Translations under genes and position numbers: made by a program
Shown here: in pieces, positions 19,130 through 27,694 of the stretch
Layout: the number at the start of each line of letters is the position of its first letter
How positions within the stretch are numbered: the first letter of the stretch is position 1
NCBI RefSeq assembly: GCF_000621565.1
Contig: NZ_KK211308.1
Coordinates: 186,001 to 250,000 of the forward strand
DNA from: Butyrivibrio sp. LB2008
GTDB taxonomy: Bacteria > Bacillota > Clostridia > Lachnospirales > Lachnospiraceae
Direction of reading: 5' to 3'
DNA: 64,000 bases
The notes under the pieces: generated by a model
What the model saw: the letters and a program-made list of their open reading frames with translations, nothing else
Databases searched by the model: none
Told to the model about the DNA's origin: nothing

Positions 19130-19752
19130 TAGCAATACACCTCCTCTATCTTTGCAACTGCGTCCTTTGTAAGAACGAGTGTCTTAGCGTTTACGATATC
19201 ATACACGTTAAGTGTGTTTGTAAGTGTTGTGTTTGCTTCTGCAAGATTTCTTGCGGAAAGAACAACGTTCTTATCATTGTCAGCAAGAACAACAAGAGCC
19301 TTACGTGTAGCCTTGAGGTTGTTCATAACCTCTGCAAACTTCTTAGTCTTGATCTCATCGAACTTAAGCTCGTCAACAACGATGAGGTTGTTGCTCTGAG
19401 CCTTGTCTGTAAGTGCAGACTTAAGAGCAGCTCTCTTCTCTTTCTTGTTCATCTTGAAAGAATAATCTCTCGGAACGGGAGCAAATACAACTCCGCCGCC
19501 CTTCCACTGAGGAGCTCTGATAGAACCCTGTCTTGCATGACCTGTTCCCTTCTGTCTCCAAGGCTTTCTTCCGCCTCCTGAAACTTCAGAACGTGTCTTA
19601 GCTTTCTGTGTACCCTGGCGCTTGTCAGCAAGCTGCTGAAGAACTGCCATGTGTACGAGATGTTCGTTTATTTCAACACCGAAGATAGCATCGCTTAAAT
19701 CAAGCTTACCAACTTCTTTGCCTTCCATATTGTAAACAGATACGTTTGCCAT
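19129..19752 (-). CDS. rplD: 50S ribosomal protein L4
   Basis: L4, whose loop forms the tunnel constriction; 207 aa. Loop segment [19 protein letters not shown] is intact. In E. coli L4 represses the S10 operon; whether that holds for the folded leader at 20985-21225 is unknown. Coupled to rplW. Confidence 0.98.
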   Translation of the reverse strand: MANVSVYNMEGKEVGKLDLSDAIFGVEINEHLVHMAVLQQLADKRQGTQKAKTRSEVSGGGRKPWRQKGTGHARQGSIRAPQWKGGGVVFAPVPRDYSFKMNKKEKRAALKSALTDKAQSNNLIVVDELKFDEIKTKKFAEVMNNLKATRKALVVLADNDKNVVLSARNLAEANTTLTNTLNVYDIVNAKTLVLTKDAVAKIEEVYC

Positions 19753-19778
19753 CTGTTTGGTCCTCCTTTCGCGTTCTA

Positions 19779-20462
19779 TTAACCGATAACCTTAACGGTT
19801 TCCTTGATTGTAACAAGTCCCTTCTTAGGTCCCGGAATAGCGCCCTTTACAAGAATAAGATTCTTGTCTGCATCTACTCTTACAACCTCGAGATTCTGAA
19901 CTGTTACCTTAACACTACCCATGTGTCCGGGCATTCCCTTGCCTTTGAATACGCGGCTGGGATCTGAACTTGAACCATTAGAACCCTGATGACGGTGGAA
20001 CTTGGAACCGTGAGCCATAGGTCCTCTGTGCTGACCATTCTTCTTGATAGCGCCCTGGAATCCTTTTCCCTTTGAAATAGCTGTTGCGTCAATCTTGTCG
20101 CCTTCAGCGAAAACGTCAGCCTTGATTTCTGCACCAAGTGCATACTCAGAAGCATTCTCAAGCTTGAACTCTCTTACATATCTCTTGCAAGAAACTCCTG
20201 CCTTCTTGAAATGTCCCTGCTCAGCCTTTGTTGCTCCATGGCGATGAATAATTGTCTTATTTCCGTTCTTGTCCTTGTTAACAATCTTTTCCTTCTTGTC
20301 AACAAAGCCAACCTGTACGGCACTGTATCCGTCGTTCTCAACAGTCTTGATCTGTGTTACTACACAAGGTCCTGCCTGAAGAACTGTTACAGGAATAAGT
20401 GATCCGTCCTCTTTGAAGATCTGAGTCATTCCGACTTTAGTAGCTAAAATAGCCTTCTTCAT
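19779..20462 (-). CDS. rplC: 50S ribosomal protein L3
   Basis: L3, early assembly protein reaching the peptidyl transferase centre; 227 aa. [20 protein letters not shown], then [20 protein letters not shown] with the conserved Gln that is methylated in E. coli. The 171-nt gap from rpsJ has no recognisable terminator. Confidence 0.98.
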   Translation of the reverse strand: MKKAILATKVGMTQIFKEDGSLIPVTVLQAGPCVVTQIKTVENDGYSAVQVGFVDKKEKIVNKDKNGNKTIIHRHGATKAEQGHFKKAGVSCKRYVREFKLENASEYALGAEIKADVFAEGDKIDATAISKGKGFQGAIKKNGQHRGPMAHGSKFHRHQGSNGSSSDPSRVFKGKGMPGHMGSVKVTVQNLEVVRVDADKNLILVKGAIPGPKKGLVTIKETVKVIG

Positions 20463-20633
20463 GTTTTTACCTCCTTATTACATCTACAGCGGATGCGTAC
20501 TACGATCGCAATGTCGTTTAATTACCTGCAACGTTTTTGGTAATTCTCCAGTTATCACGGCATCATGCGCCTTGCATCATACTAGTAGAGGTGTGATTAG
20601 TTACTGTATTCGATAAATATGATATGTTTTATA

Positions 20634-20945
20634 TCATTTCATCTTGATGTTGATATTTACACCTGCAGGCATCTCGAGTCTCTGAAGAGCCTCAACAGTC
20701 TTTGATGTAGGTGTGATGATATCGATAAGTCTCTTGTGTGTTCTCTGCTCGAACTGTTCTCTGGAATCTTTGTATTTGTGAACCGCTCTTAAGATAGTAA
20801 CAACTTCCTTCTTAGTAGGAAGGGGTACCGGTCCGCTAACCTGAGATCCGTTCTTCTTGACTGTCTCGATAATCTTCTTGGCTGATGCATCAACAAGCTG
20901 ATGATCGTAAGCCTTAAGTGTAATTCTCATTACCTGATTTGCCAT
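20634..20945 (-). CDS. rpsJ: 30S ribosomal protein S10
   Basis: S10 (NusE), head protein and transcription antitermination factor; 103 aa. Signature [20 protein letters not shown]. First gene of the super-operon. tuf is not upstream here: it is 28.8 kb away, across the accessory region. Confidence 0.98.
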   Translation of the reverse strand: MANQVMRITLKAYDHQLVDASAKKIIETVKKNGSQVSGPVPLPTKKEVVTILRAVHKYKDSREQFEQRTHKRLIDIITPTSKTVEALQRLEMPAGVNINIKMK

Positions 20946-20984
20946 AAAAAAAGTCGCCTCCTTTTCGCACTTTTATATACAAGT

Positions 20985-21225
20985 ACGACAAGCGGTGACT
21001 GTACACTCTCCCGTGTGTGTCCTACGTCTTAACACAAATTAAGGCCATAGAATCCCTACACGTCGTTTCTGCCTTGGGTTAGTCGGCAGACTTAATTGTC
21101 TGTACAGTGACTTGTCGTCAGTTTGTTTGACCACATTAGTGGTCTCTAGACATTCGCTCCACGGAAAACCTGCTTAACTGGATGAAAGCAGCAACCTCAC
21201 GCTTCATAGCTATCATGTCACAGCG
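20985..21225 (-). promoter_or_regulatory. Candidate S10 operon leader RNA
   Basis: The leader between the promoter and rpsJ is about 280 nt. A long-range stem pairs 20985-21005 with 21101-21118 (ACGACAAG and TGTACA blocks with a short bulge). It encloses GTCTGCC/GGCAGA, and GACCAC/GTGGTC lies just upstream in the transcript. This arrangement suggests an autogenous ribosomal-protein leader, by analogy with S10 leaders; the ligand is inferred, not seen. Confidence 0.55.
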
Positions 21226-21231
21226 TTTATG

Positions 21232-21260
21232 ATTGTAAAACATTTTAAAAGTATATGCAA
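21232..21260 (-). promoter_or_regulatory. Main promoter of the S10-spc operon
   Basis: TTGCAT and TACAAT on the minus strand, 17-nt spacing, about 290 nt upstream of rpsJ. It is divergent from the methyltransferase gene at 21423. Confidence 0.7.
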
Positions 21261-21422
21261 CCACTTTTTATAAATTAATGACTTTTACGCAAAAATCAGT
21301 GTTTTTAGCTAGTTTTTCTTGATGTATTTTAACATCATTTCCTATCTCTCGATTTCTATATCATATAGAAGCTTCTTTATATTATAATAGGCAATGAAAA
21401 TTTTACTCAGAAGGAAAAAAAT

Positions 21423-22289
21423 ATGTGGATTGCAAACGGATGGAAAGATTATGAGGTAATCGATACCTCTTCAGGTGAAAAGCTTGAGCGCTGGGGCGAC
21501 TACATGCTCGTAAGACCCGATCCTCAGGTAATATGGAAAACGGACAAAAAACATTTCGGATGGAAGAAATGGAACGGACACTACCACCGCAGCAGCAAGG
21601 GCGGCGGCGAATGGGAATTCAGAAACCTCCCCGAAGAATGGACTATTAATTATAAGGAACTTACTTTTAATCTTAAGCCCTTCAGCTTCAAGCACACGGG
21701 TCTTTTCCCCGAGCAGGCTGCGAACTGGGATTGGTTCTCTTCATTAATAAAGGAAGCGAATCGCGAGATAAAAGTTTTAAATCTTTTTGCTTACACAGGC
21801 GGAGCTACCGTTTCTGCCGCTAAAGCAGGTGCCAAGGTCACACATGTTGACGCAGCCAAGGGTATGGTAGCCTGGGCAAAAGAAAATGCGGCATCTTCAG
21901 GACTTGCCGATGCACCTATAAGATATCTCGTAGACGACTGTGTGAAATTTGTCGAACGTGAGATAAGAAGAGGAAACAAATACGATGGAATAATAATGGA
22001 TCCTCCTTCTTACGGAAGAGGCCCCAAAGGCGAAATCTGGAAGATTGAAGATTCGGTATTTCCGTTTATCGAACTGACATCTAATCTCTTATCAGACAAT
22101 CCTCTTTTCTTCCTTATAAACTCATACACAACAGGCCTGCAGCCCGCTGTGCTCTCATATATGCTGCACACGGTACTTGACCCGATTCACCCGGGTACGA
22201 TCGAAGCTAATGAGATCGGTCTTCCGGTAAAGTCAAACGGACTTGTACTTCCCTGCGGCGCAAGCGGACGCTGGACAGCAAAAAATTGA
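21423..22289 (+). CDS. Class I SAM-dependent rRNA methyltransferase (RlmI-like)
   Basis: 288-aa methyltransferase of the RlmI/RlmK (COG1092) group. The SAM-binding loop is VLNLFAYTGGATVSAAKAGA (about 120), the acidic end of strand 2 is HVDAAKGMV, and the catalytic-type motif is MDPPSYGRG. The N-terminal PUA part of full RlmI is missing, leaving a short Trp-rich lead (WKKWNGHYHR). Target is likely 23S rRNA, but the exact base is unknown. The only full-length plus-strand gene in the window; GGAA precedes ATG 21423. It is followed by a GC-rich repeat element and a two-way terminator. Confidence 0.88.
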   Translation: MWIANGWKDYEVIDTSSGEKLERWGDYMLVRPDPQVIWKTDKKHFGWKKWNGHYHRSSKGGGEWEFRNLPEEWTINYKELTFNLKPFSFKHTGLFPEQAANWDWFSSLIKEANREIKVLNLFAYTGGATVSAAKAGAKVTHVDAAKGMVAWAKENAASSGLADAPIRYLVDDCVKFVEREIRRGNKYDGIIMDPPSYGRGPKGEIWKIEDSVFPFIELTSNLLSDNPLFFLINSYTTGLQPAVLSYMLHTVLDPIHPGTIEANEIGLPVKSNGLVLPCGASGRWTAKN

Positions 22290-22305
22290 TACGCAATATA
22301 ATAAA

Positions 22306-22430
22306 GAGTCGCTTGCGACTCTTTCGCGCGTGAGCGGTATTGCGAAGCAATTATCTACCATTCCGCGAACCGCGCATCATAGCGGAGCGTTTTTATATCA
22401 TAGGAAAGTTATTTCCTATGATATAAAAGC
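22306..22430 (-). repeat. Structured GC-rich element, copy A
   Basis: Read on the minus strand: an AT hairpin (22394-22426), an A run, then GCTCCGC, GATGCGC, GCGG, a small hairpin ATTGCTTCGCAAT, CCGCTC, CGCGCG, and a closing hairpin AGTCGC/GCGACT. The same order of blocks is found at 39024 and 44579. It lies directly after the terminator at 22431-22472 when read on the minus strand. Confidence 0.75.
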
Positions 22431-22472
22431 ACAACCCCCGTAAAGCTCTTTTATAAGCAATACGGGGGTTGT
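22431..22472. terminator. Two-way terminator between the methyltransferase and relQ
   Basis: Perfect 12-bp stem ACAACCCCCGTA/TACGGGGGTTGT, with TTTT following on the plus strand and GCTTTT on the minus strand. Serves relQ and possibly the convergent methyltransferase gene. Confidence 0.85.
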
Positions 22473-22500
22473 TTTATATAAAATAAATCTCCCTACCAAA

Positions 22501-23211
22501 TCATTCTTCTTCACCGTCTATCTTGCGCCTTATCTGTTGCATTCTAAGGTCAAGCTGGTTTATAAGATCTGCGCTGAACTTAAGATCATCGGAAATAACA
22601 TCCTGATCGATAATGTCTTTTTTGTATTTCATCTTATGTTCAAGGCTTGCCCAGAAGTCCATTGCTATCGTTCTGAACTGCACTTCGACCTTCATGTACT
22701 CCTTTTCCTTAACAAGATAGATCGGAACTTCTATTATAAGATGCAAACTGCGATAGCCGCTTTTCTTCGGTTTATCTATATAGTCTTTTCTCTGAAGAAC
22801 CCTTATATCGTCCTGACTTGCAAGACAATCCGCCAACATATAGATATCATCCACAAAAGAACAAACTACTCTGATTCCGGCAATATCCGATATATGGCTT
22901 TCAATATTTTCAAGCGAAAACTCCACTCCCTTGCTGCTTAGTTTCTTATATATACTAAGAGGAGTCTTAATCCTCATCTTGATCGCTTCAAACGGATTCC
23001 TGTTATTCCTAAGAGATAATTCCTTGTTTAACACATCAAGCTTGGTACGAACTTCAGACAATGCACTGTCGTACTTCATCATAAGAAGTCGAAACTCTTT
23101 GACCTGGCCTTTCATCCGGAGAATGTTCTCAAGATCTACCAGGCTCACCTCATCCCAATCATCATTTTTACTGTAATTGAGTTTGGAATAGTCGAAATGC
23201 TCTGCTGCCAT
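22501..23211 (-). CDS. relQ: Small alarmone synthetase, RelQ/YjbM type
   Basis: 236-aa RelA/SpoT-domain protein without hydrolase or ACT domains, so a synthetase-only (p)ppGpp enzyme. Motifs: RIKTPLSIYKKL (ATP and triphosphate site), DIAGIRVVCSF with catalytic Asp, SGYRSLHLII for GTP stacking, and EVQFRTIAMDFWASLEHK. An extended -10 (TGTTATACT near 23249-23257) lies about 38 nt upstream. It makes the alarmone under envelope stress or starvation in Firmicutes. The C-terminal helices match the tetramer-forming part of RelQ. Confidence 0.92.
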   Translation of the reverse strand: MAAEHFDYSKLNYSKNDDWDEVSLVDLENILRMKGQVKEFRLLMMKYDSALSEVRTKLDVLNKELSLRNNRNPFEAIKMRIKTPLSIYKKLSSKGVEFSLENIESHISDIAGIRVVCSFVDDIYMLADCLASQDDIRVLQRKDYIDKPKKSGYRSLHLIIEVPIYLVKEKEYMKVEVQFRTIAMDFWASLEHKMKYKKDIIDQDVISDDLKFSADLINQLDLRMQQIRRKIDGEEE

Positions 23212-23329
23212 ATTGTATAACTCACTTTCATGTATTACTTATATTGTTAGTATAACAGCATCCGTTAAACGCAATATGAACGATTTATAAAAATTCTCCA
23301 AATCTTTGGACCTCTTTTTTTATAAAAAA

Positions 23330-23620
23330 TCACATGAATTCTTGTATCACGCATTTATCCCAACATGCCATAAACATTGCAAACGCCACCATCACAAACA
23401 TCATCAGCATAGCTGCTTTGTCATAGATTACTTTGTTTTTCTCGAAACTTGAAACAAGTATCTCAATGCCCACGCCTATCAATATGATTGGCCACAGCCT
23501 TGTTATCATTGCGATATCAAAATAACCGCCAAATGAATTAAGAATAAATGCGGCTCCAAAAACTATAAGAGTAATCCCTGCAGTTACAGTGCCCACTCTG
23601 TGTATTCTTATCGTCTCCAT
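23330..23620 (-). CDS. Small DUF5668/LiaI-like membrane protein
   Basis: 96 aa with three hydrophobic helices and a glycine-rich turn RLWPIILIGVGIEILV typical of DUF5668/LiaI-LiaF-type segments. In this family such proteins sit with envelope-stress regulators. It is the last gene of the ECF sigma operon, 42 nt after the preceding membrane protein gene, so a role in sensing or buffering envelope stress is plausible but unproven. A short TCCAAA/TTTGGA hairpin near 23300 may end the transcript. Confidence 0.7.
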   Translation of the reverse strand: METIRIHRVGTVTAGITLIVFGAAFILNSFGGYFDIAMITRLWPIILIGVGIEILVSSFEKNKVIYDKAAMLMMFVMVAFAMFMACWDKCVIQEFM

Positions 23621-23662
23621 TTTTTCCTCCCGCTTATAATGATCGTATTCCGAAAAATCAAA

Positions 23663-24229
23663 TCAATTACTTCCTTCGGGTACATCAACAGAATTATCAT
23701 CAATTCCAAGTTCTTTCTTTTTGCCCTTAATAAGCCTTATACCAAAATATATAAATATTATAGATATAATAGTTTGAGGCACATTTCTCAAAATAGGAGC
23801 AAAACTGTTCCATATTTCTGAAGAAACAAATTCTCTGACACAGACATAAACATTTTCCCACAGCACACTTGCTCCGCCAAATATAAATACTATAGCCAGA
23901 ACTCTGCGAAACTTTTCATCTTGTATCTTAACTTTTCCGGGAAGTCCGAATTCCGTCCAGATATATCTATCCTCCATTCCCATCAGCACATCCCCGTTTA
24001 ATCTATACATGTTCCATGCGTGGAAAAAAGCGTAGATCCAAATTATTGCAATTGAACCTGCCGCAAATAACGAAATAAACGGCACATCCAGCATCAGCCC
24101 AATAGACGCCAGCACAAACAATGTAAACAGCGACACACCGTTTTTCATAAATCCCATATACATCTCAACCGCTCCGGGTATAAACGAGAAGCAAAAAACA
24201 AAAAATCCGTTTCTTTTCTTATATTCCAT
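23663..24229 (-). CDS. Polytopic membrane protein of the ECF sigma operon
   Basis: 188 aa, four to five hydrophobic segments with a middle cytoplasmic stretch (MGMEDRYIWTEFGLPGKVKI). The N-terminus KKRNGFFVFCFSFIPGAVEM resembles small TM2-like proteins. The start is ATG 24229 (GGAGGTTGAAG upstream), which overlaps the anti-sigma stop by 11 bases; a TTG two codons earlier is possible. Function unknown; operon position suggests a partner of the sigma/anti-sigma pair. Confidence 0.75.
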   Translation of the reverse strand: MEYKKRNGFFVFCFSFIPGAVEMYMGFMKNGVSLFTLFVLASIGLMLDVPFISLFAAGSIAIIWIYAFFHAWNMYRLNGDVLMGMEDRYIWTEFGLPGKVKIQDEKFRRVLAIVFIFGGASVLWENVYVCVREFVSSEIWNSFAPILRNVPQTIISIIFIYFGIRLIKGKKKELGIDDNSVDVPEGSN

Positions 24230-24632
24230 CTTCAACCTCCAAATTATCTACAAAAAAGCTGTGTATTTTACTTTTTATATTTTCTTTTTTTTCTAAGATC
24301 TCATCTCTGAACGAAGCATCACTAAAAGAAGCATCTCTTTGAGAACTGATTTTTTCCATCAGATCAATATCTCTATGTGCAACAGGAACGTAAGGAACAA
24401 TGAACATTACCGCTATTGCTGCAGCGACAGCGAGAGCCACTTTCAGGCTGTATAATCTGCATTCGATTATCTTCTGCTTTTTGGTTTTCGCGACATTACC
24501 TGCTCTGTCTGCGGTGCTTACCGCATCAAGCACTTTTTCCTGAAGATGTACAGGAGCTTGTACAATATCATTAAGTTCAACATCCGAAATAAGCTTCTGT
24601 AATTCTTCATCACTCAGATATTCATGACTCAT
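24219..24632 (-). CDS. Putative membrane anti-sigma factor
   Basis: 137 aa with a cytoplasmic N-terminal half (residues 1-60, helix-rich, no zinc HxxxCxxC motif), one membrane helix (YSLKVALAVAAAIAVMFIV), and an external C-terminal tail of about 55 residues. This single-pass layout right after an ECF sigma gene is the usual anti-sigma arrangement. Start ATG overlaps the sigma stop (ATGA). Sequence similarity to a named anti-sigma family was not recognised, so the call rests on topology and context. Confidence 0.7.
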   Translation of the reverse strand: MSHEYLSDEELQKLISDVELNDIVQAPVHLQEKVLDAVSTADRAGNVAKTKKQKIIECRLYSLKVALAVAAAIAVMFIVPYVPVAHRDIDLMEKISSQRDASFSDASFRDEILEKKENIKSKIHSFFVDNLEVEDGI

Positions 24633-25153
24633 GCCAACAGTTCCTCCTTCCTGATTATTTTCTTTAACATCTCACGGGCTCTGTAGATGTGAGACTGCAT
24701 CGTTTTTAGCGGTACCCCTTTTTCAAGGCTTATTTCCTTTGCAGTCTTCCCCTGGATAAAATGCCCGACAGCCGCAGTTCTGTATGGCTCATCAAGTTTG
24801 TTGCAGCTTACCAAAAATCTCTTTTCCACATCCTTGGCCATGTACGTCTCAAGAGGTCCGTACCCGGCGATTTCCATTGAAGCTTCAAGCTCGTCGTCTG
24901 CAAGTGCCACTTCTTTCGTTTCACTGCTTCGTAGATAGTCGATACATTTGTTGCTTGCGATTCTGCATATCCATGCCTTTTCGTTCTGTCCGTCAAAATC
25001 GTCAAGATGCCGGTAAGCAGCGATAAACGTTTCCTGTGCGATATCCTCTGCGGTAAAATAATCACCGGTAAGCTTAAGACAAACCGAGAAGACCAGATTT
25101 TGGTACCGATTCATAAGTTGTATTAACTTTTCTTTAGAATCATTCTTCCCCAA
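24629..25153 (-). CDS. ECF RNA polymerase sigma factor (RpoE family)
   Basis: 174 aa. Region 2 (YQNLVFSVCLKLTGDYFTAE, then DIAQETFIAAYRHLDDF) is followed by region 4 with a helix-turn-helix (GKTAKEISLEKGVPLKTMQS, HIYRAREMLK). It directs polymerase to a small stress regulon, probably including its own operon. The start is TTG 25153 with GGAGA 7 nt upstream. The next gene, overlapping by 4 nt, is the predicted anti-sigma. Confidence 0.93.
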   Translation of the reverse strand: MGKNDSKEKLIQLMNRYQNLVFSVCLKLTGDYFTAEDIAQETFIAAYRHLDDFDGQNEKAWICRIASNKCIDYLRSSETKEVALADDELEASMEIAGYGPLETYMAKDVEKRFLVSCNKLDEPYRTAAVGHFIQGKTAKEISLEKGVPLKTMQSHIYRAREMLKKIIRKEELLA

Positions 25154-25202
25154 CTTGTTCTCCTACTTTTTCTCTCTTCATATAATATAACGATTCAAAC
25201 AG

Positions 25203-25239
25203 AAAAAAGTCTGCAAGATTTTTAAAAAATTTTGCAGAC
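25203..25239 (-). terminator. Terminator of the solute-binding lipoprotein gene
   Basis: Stem GTCTGCAA/TTGCAGAC extended by AT pairs, followed on the minus strand by six T. It separates the lipoprotein from the ECF sigma operon. Confidence 0.9.
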
Positions 25240-25268
25240 CTTTTAATTACCCGGTCAAAAAAGCTTTA

Positions 25269-27521
25269 TCAGCTGTTTTCGTTTATATAAATTGTAACTC
25301 TCTTCTGAATAATCTTGGCAACTTCTTCCGCAGACTTTTGTCCGGCAAAAAATGCCGATGCCTCTTCGCAGATTATACCCGAAATTTCAGTATCAAATTC
25401 AATCGACGAATTTATTGAAACGGCATAATCATAAAACTTCTTGATATCTTCCTGAGAAAGAGGTTTTAATTTTACAAAATCTCCACTCGCGGGATCGTAT
25501 ACTTCAGCGTCACTGTTATTATCAGCGGGTTCCTTGGTAGCTTCCTGTAATTCTTCTTCGAATTTAGCCTTTACCGAAGAAAATCCACTCGATCTCTTTT
25601 GATCTGAATTCATCAGCTCTTTGATCAGATCGTAGATAACGTCCTTGTGTTCTGTTTTGCTGTTTACTCCAAGTGTGGTTCCGGCGATTACTGCCAGATT
25701 CTTACCACTGTCATTCGGGCATCCGACAAATTCAACATCTCCGTTAAACACAACCTGCTTAAGCCTAGCATATTCCCATATATCCCTAAAATCAGCGTGG
25801 TAAAAGATTCCTCTTCCTTCGATATATACCTGCTCGATGTCGCCCTCCATAACATAATCGACTTCCTCTTCTTCCTCCGGAAATTTATTTACAAAATTCA
25901 AAAAGCTTATAAATTCAGGTGTATCGAAATTGCACTTTTTATTTTTCAGGTCAAAAAACTCATCTCCGTAGAATGCCCATAAATAAGAGCACAGGTCTGT
26001 CCTGTCACTAATGGATCCAAATGCGTCTTTATAATCGGTGCCCGCACTCTGTATCAGTTTGTCGCAATCATCATATGTCAAAGAAGTCTTTCCGTTTGCA
26101 TTTTCTGATTTAACCACATATGTATTTACATCAAAAGAAGGTATAAATGTATAAGTTTTACCGTTATACTTCATCATCTCGGCTATATTCGGAAGAAGTT
26201 CAATATCTCCCAAAGGTCCGCCTTTATCAAAGGCAGGTGTAAGATCAAGAAGTATTCCTTTATCAACATAGTTTCTCACAGAAGCATCCATGCCTGAAAA
26301 GCAAATGATATCCGCTGCATTCCCCGACGTAAGATCAAGGTTAAACTGTTTTATCATCTGTTCAAAATCGTTATAATCATAGAACTCGCTGTAATCTATT
26401 ATCTTGATCACATACTTATCACTTGTTCTGTTAAATTCCATGATCTGACTGACAATATCATTGTCTATTCCGATACCCGATAAGGTAATAACAGTCTTAT
26501 CACCGACATCCTCAGGATTAACTTTCGTAAGTTTTACAAAAGAAACGCTTTCGCTTTCATCTTTGGAATAAGGCGCAATGATCTCTTTTTCACTCAATCC
26601 GGCAAATCCCACCCATGCGATCATATCAATATCATCAGAAACAATGGACGAATCCCTGTAATCAAGAATTTTATTAAACTTGTCCGCCTCATTATCATAT
26701 TTATATATTCCGTAGGAATCCTCTGCGTAGATATTACCATCTTTATCATTAAATAATTTGTAGTAGCTATCCTTGGAATCCGCAAGCTTTTTGTCCGCTT
26801 TATTATTATCTGCGTCAACTGCCACAAAGAAATCGTTGTAGTCACTGTCAAAATAACCTACAAAGAGCTTATTGTCCGGAAGTTCAACAACGCTTGTTAT
26901 TGCCTCCATACCGCCAAAAAGCTTTTTATCTGCAAGAACTTTCAGACCATTCTGCTCATCACATGTCTGGATACCTGCCGTTGTGCCACATAAAAGCCCG
27001 TATTTGTCACTCCATCCCAGGCATCTGATAAAGGAAGGATCATCCGTAACTTCCTTGGTAATATCGATTTTGTAAACCGCATTTCCTGTAGGATCGATCT
27101 TTTCAATAAAAGCGTCGGCAATAGCATCCTCACCTTTGAATTCATGATAAATAAGATAGGCATTTCCCTCATTATCAAAGGCAGTTGCGGTTATGTAATC
27201 ATCTTCTTTACCACCGATATTGCCGGTCTGAACATCGGATCCGTCAGGGTTAAAAGAGATATATTTATACTCTCCGCTCACAGTCTGGCAAACAGCCGCT
27301 ATCTTATCTCCGCTTCGTCCAAGCGCTTTAACAGTGTCTCCTTCACCAAGGATCCCTGTAAAATCTTCCTGCTTAAAGATGCAGTTCTTATCTATCTGTT
27401 TGGCGTTCGCAAAATCCTCATCCGTGATCTTCCTTTTGCCACAACCGGTAAATGATGTTATGCAAAGGGTCAAAGCAAGGATTATGCTTGTTGTTTTCCC
27501 TATAATATTTCTTTTTCCCAT
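25269..27521 (-). CDS. Large lipoprotein: N-terminal unknown region plus solute-binding domain
   Basis: 750 aa. A signal peptide with lipobox FTGC at residues 23-26 anchors it outside the membrane. Residues about 40-330 look like a repeated beta-strand region (AVCQTVSGEYKYISFNPDGS, NAYLIYHEF, NIYAEDSYGIYKYDNE), possibly a propeller. Residues about 345-750 resemble a family 1 extracellular solute-binding protein (FEQMIKQFNLDLTSGNAADI, LDLTPAFDKGG, TFIPSFDVNTYVV). No ABC permease gene is next to it, so it may be a sensor rather than a transporter receptor. A TTGACA promoter lies upstream. Confidence 0.75.
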   Translation of the reverse strand: MGKRNIIGKTTSIILALTLCITSFTGCGKRKITDEDFANAKQIDKNCIFKQEDFTGILGEGDTVKALGRSGDKIAAVCQTVSGEYKYISFNPDGSDVQTGNIGGKEDDYITATAFDNEGNAYLIYHEFKGEDAIADAFIEKIDPTGNAVYKIDITKEVTDDPSFIRCLGWSDKYGLLCGTTAGIQTCDEQNGLKVLADKKLFGGMEAITSVVELPDNKLFVGYFDSDYNDFFVAVDADNNKADKKLADSKDSYYKLFNDKDGNIYAEDSYGIYKYDNEADKFNKILDYRDSSIVSDDIDMIAWVGFAGLSEKEIIAPYSKDESESVSFVKLTKVNPEDVGDKTVITLSGIGIDNDIVSQIMEFNRTSDKYVIKIIDYSEFYDYNDFEQMIKQFNLDLTSGNAADIICFSGMDASVRNYVDKGILLDLTPAFDKGGPLGDIELLPNIAEMMKYNGKTYTFIPSFDVNTYVVKSENANGKTSLTYDDCDKLIQSAGTDYKDAFGSISDRTDLCSYLWAFYGDEFFDLKNKKCNFDTPEFISFLNFVNKFPEEEEEVDYVMEGDIEQVYIEGRGIFYHADFRDIWEYARLKQVVFNGDVEFVGCPNDSGKNLAVIAGTTLGVNSKTEHKDVIYDLIKELMNSDQKRSSGFSSVKAKFEEELQEATKEPADNNSDAEVYDPASGDFVKLKPLSQEDIKKFYDYAVSINSSIEFDTEISGIICEEASAFFAGQKSAEEVAKIIQKRVTIYINENS

Positions 27522-27569
27522 TTCTCTTCTCCGTATTGTATTACTGTATTAGTTTCTTAGTACAATAAT

Positions 27570-27599
27570 ACAATAACTCCAAGACCACGGTTTTGTCAA
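27570..27599 (-). promoter_or_regulatory. Probable promoter of the 750-aa lipoprotein
   Basis: A perfect -35 TTGACA on the minus strand and TATTGT as -10 with 18-nt spacing, about 50 nt before the start codon. The -10 is weak. Confidence 0.45.
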
Positions 27600-27639
27600 C
27601 ATGTAGTTTTTAAATACCCCCGTATGCCCCCGCACAGAA

Positions 27640-27672
27640 AAAGGAGCCCGGCGCAAAAGCCACAGCTCCTTT
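27640..27672 (-). terminator. Terminator of the DUF3048 gene
   Basis: AAAGGAGC/GCTCCTTT with an inner GC-rich helix, followed on the minus strand by TTTTT. Marks the end of the PadR-array side transcription unit. Confidence 0.85.
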
Positions 27673-27694
27673 ACAAACACTTTTTTATATTCTA

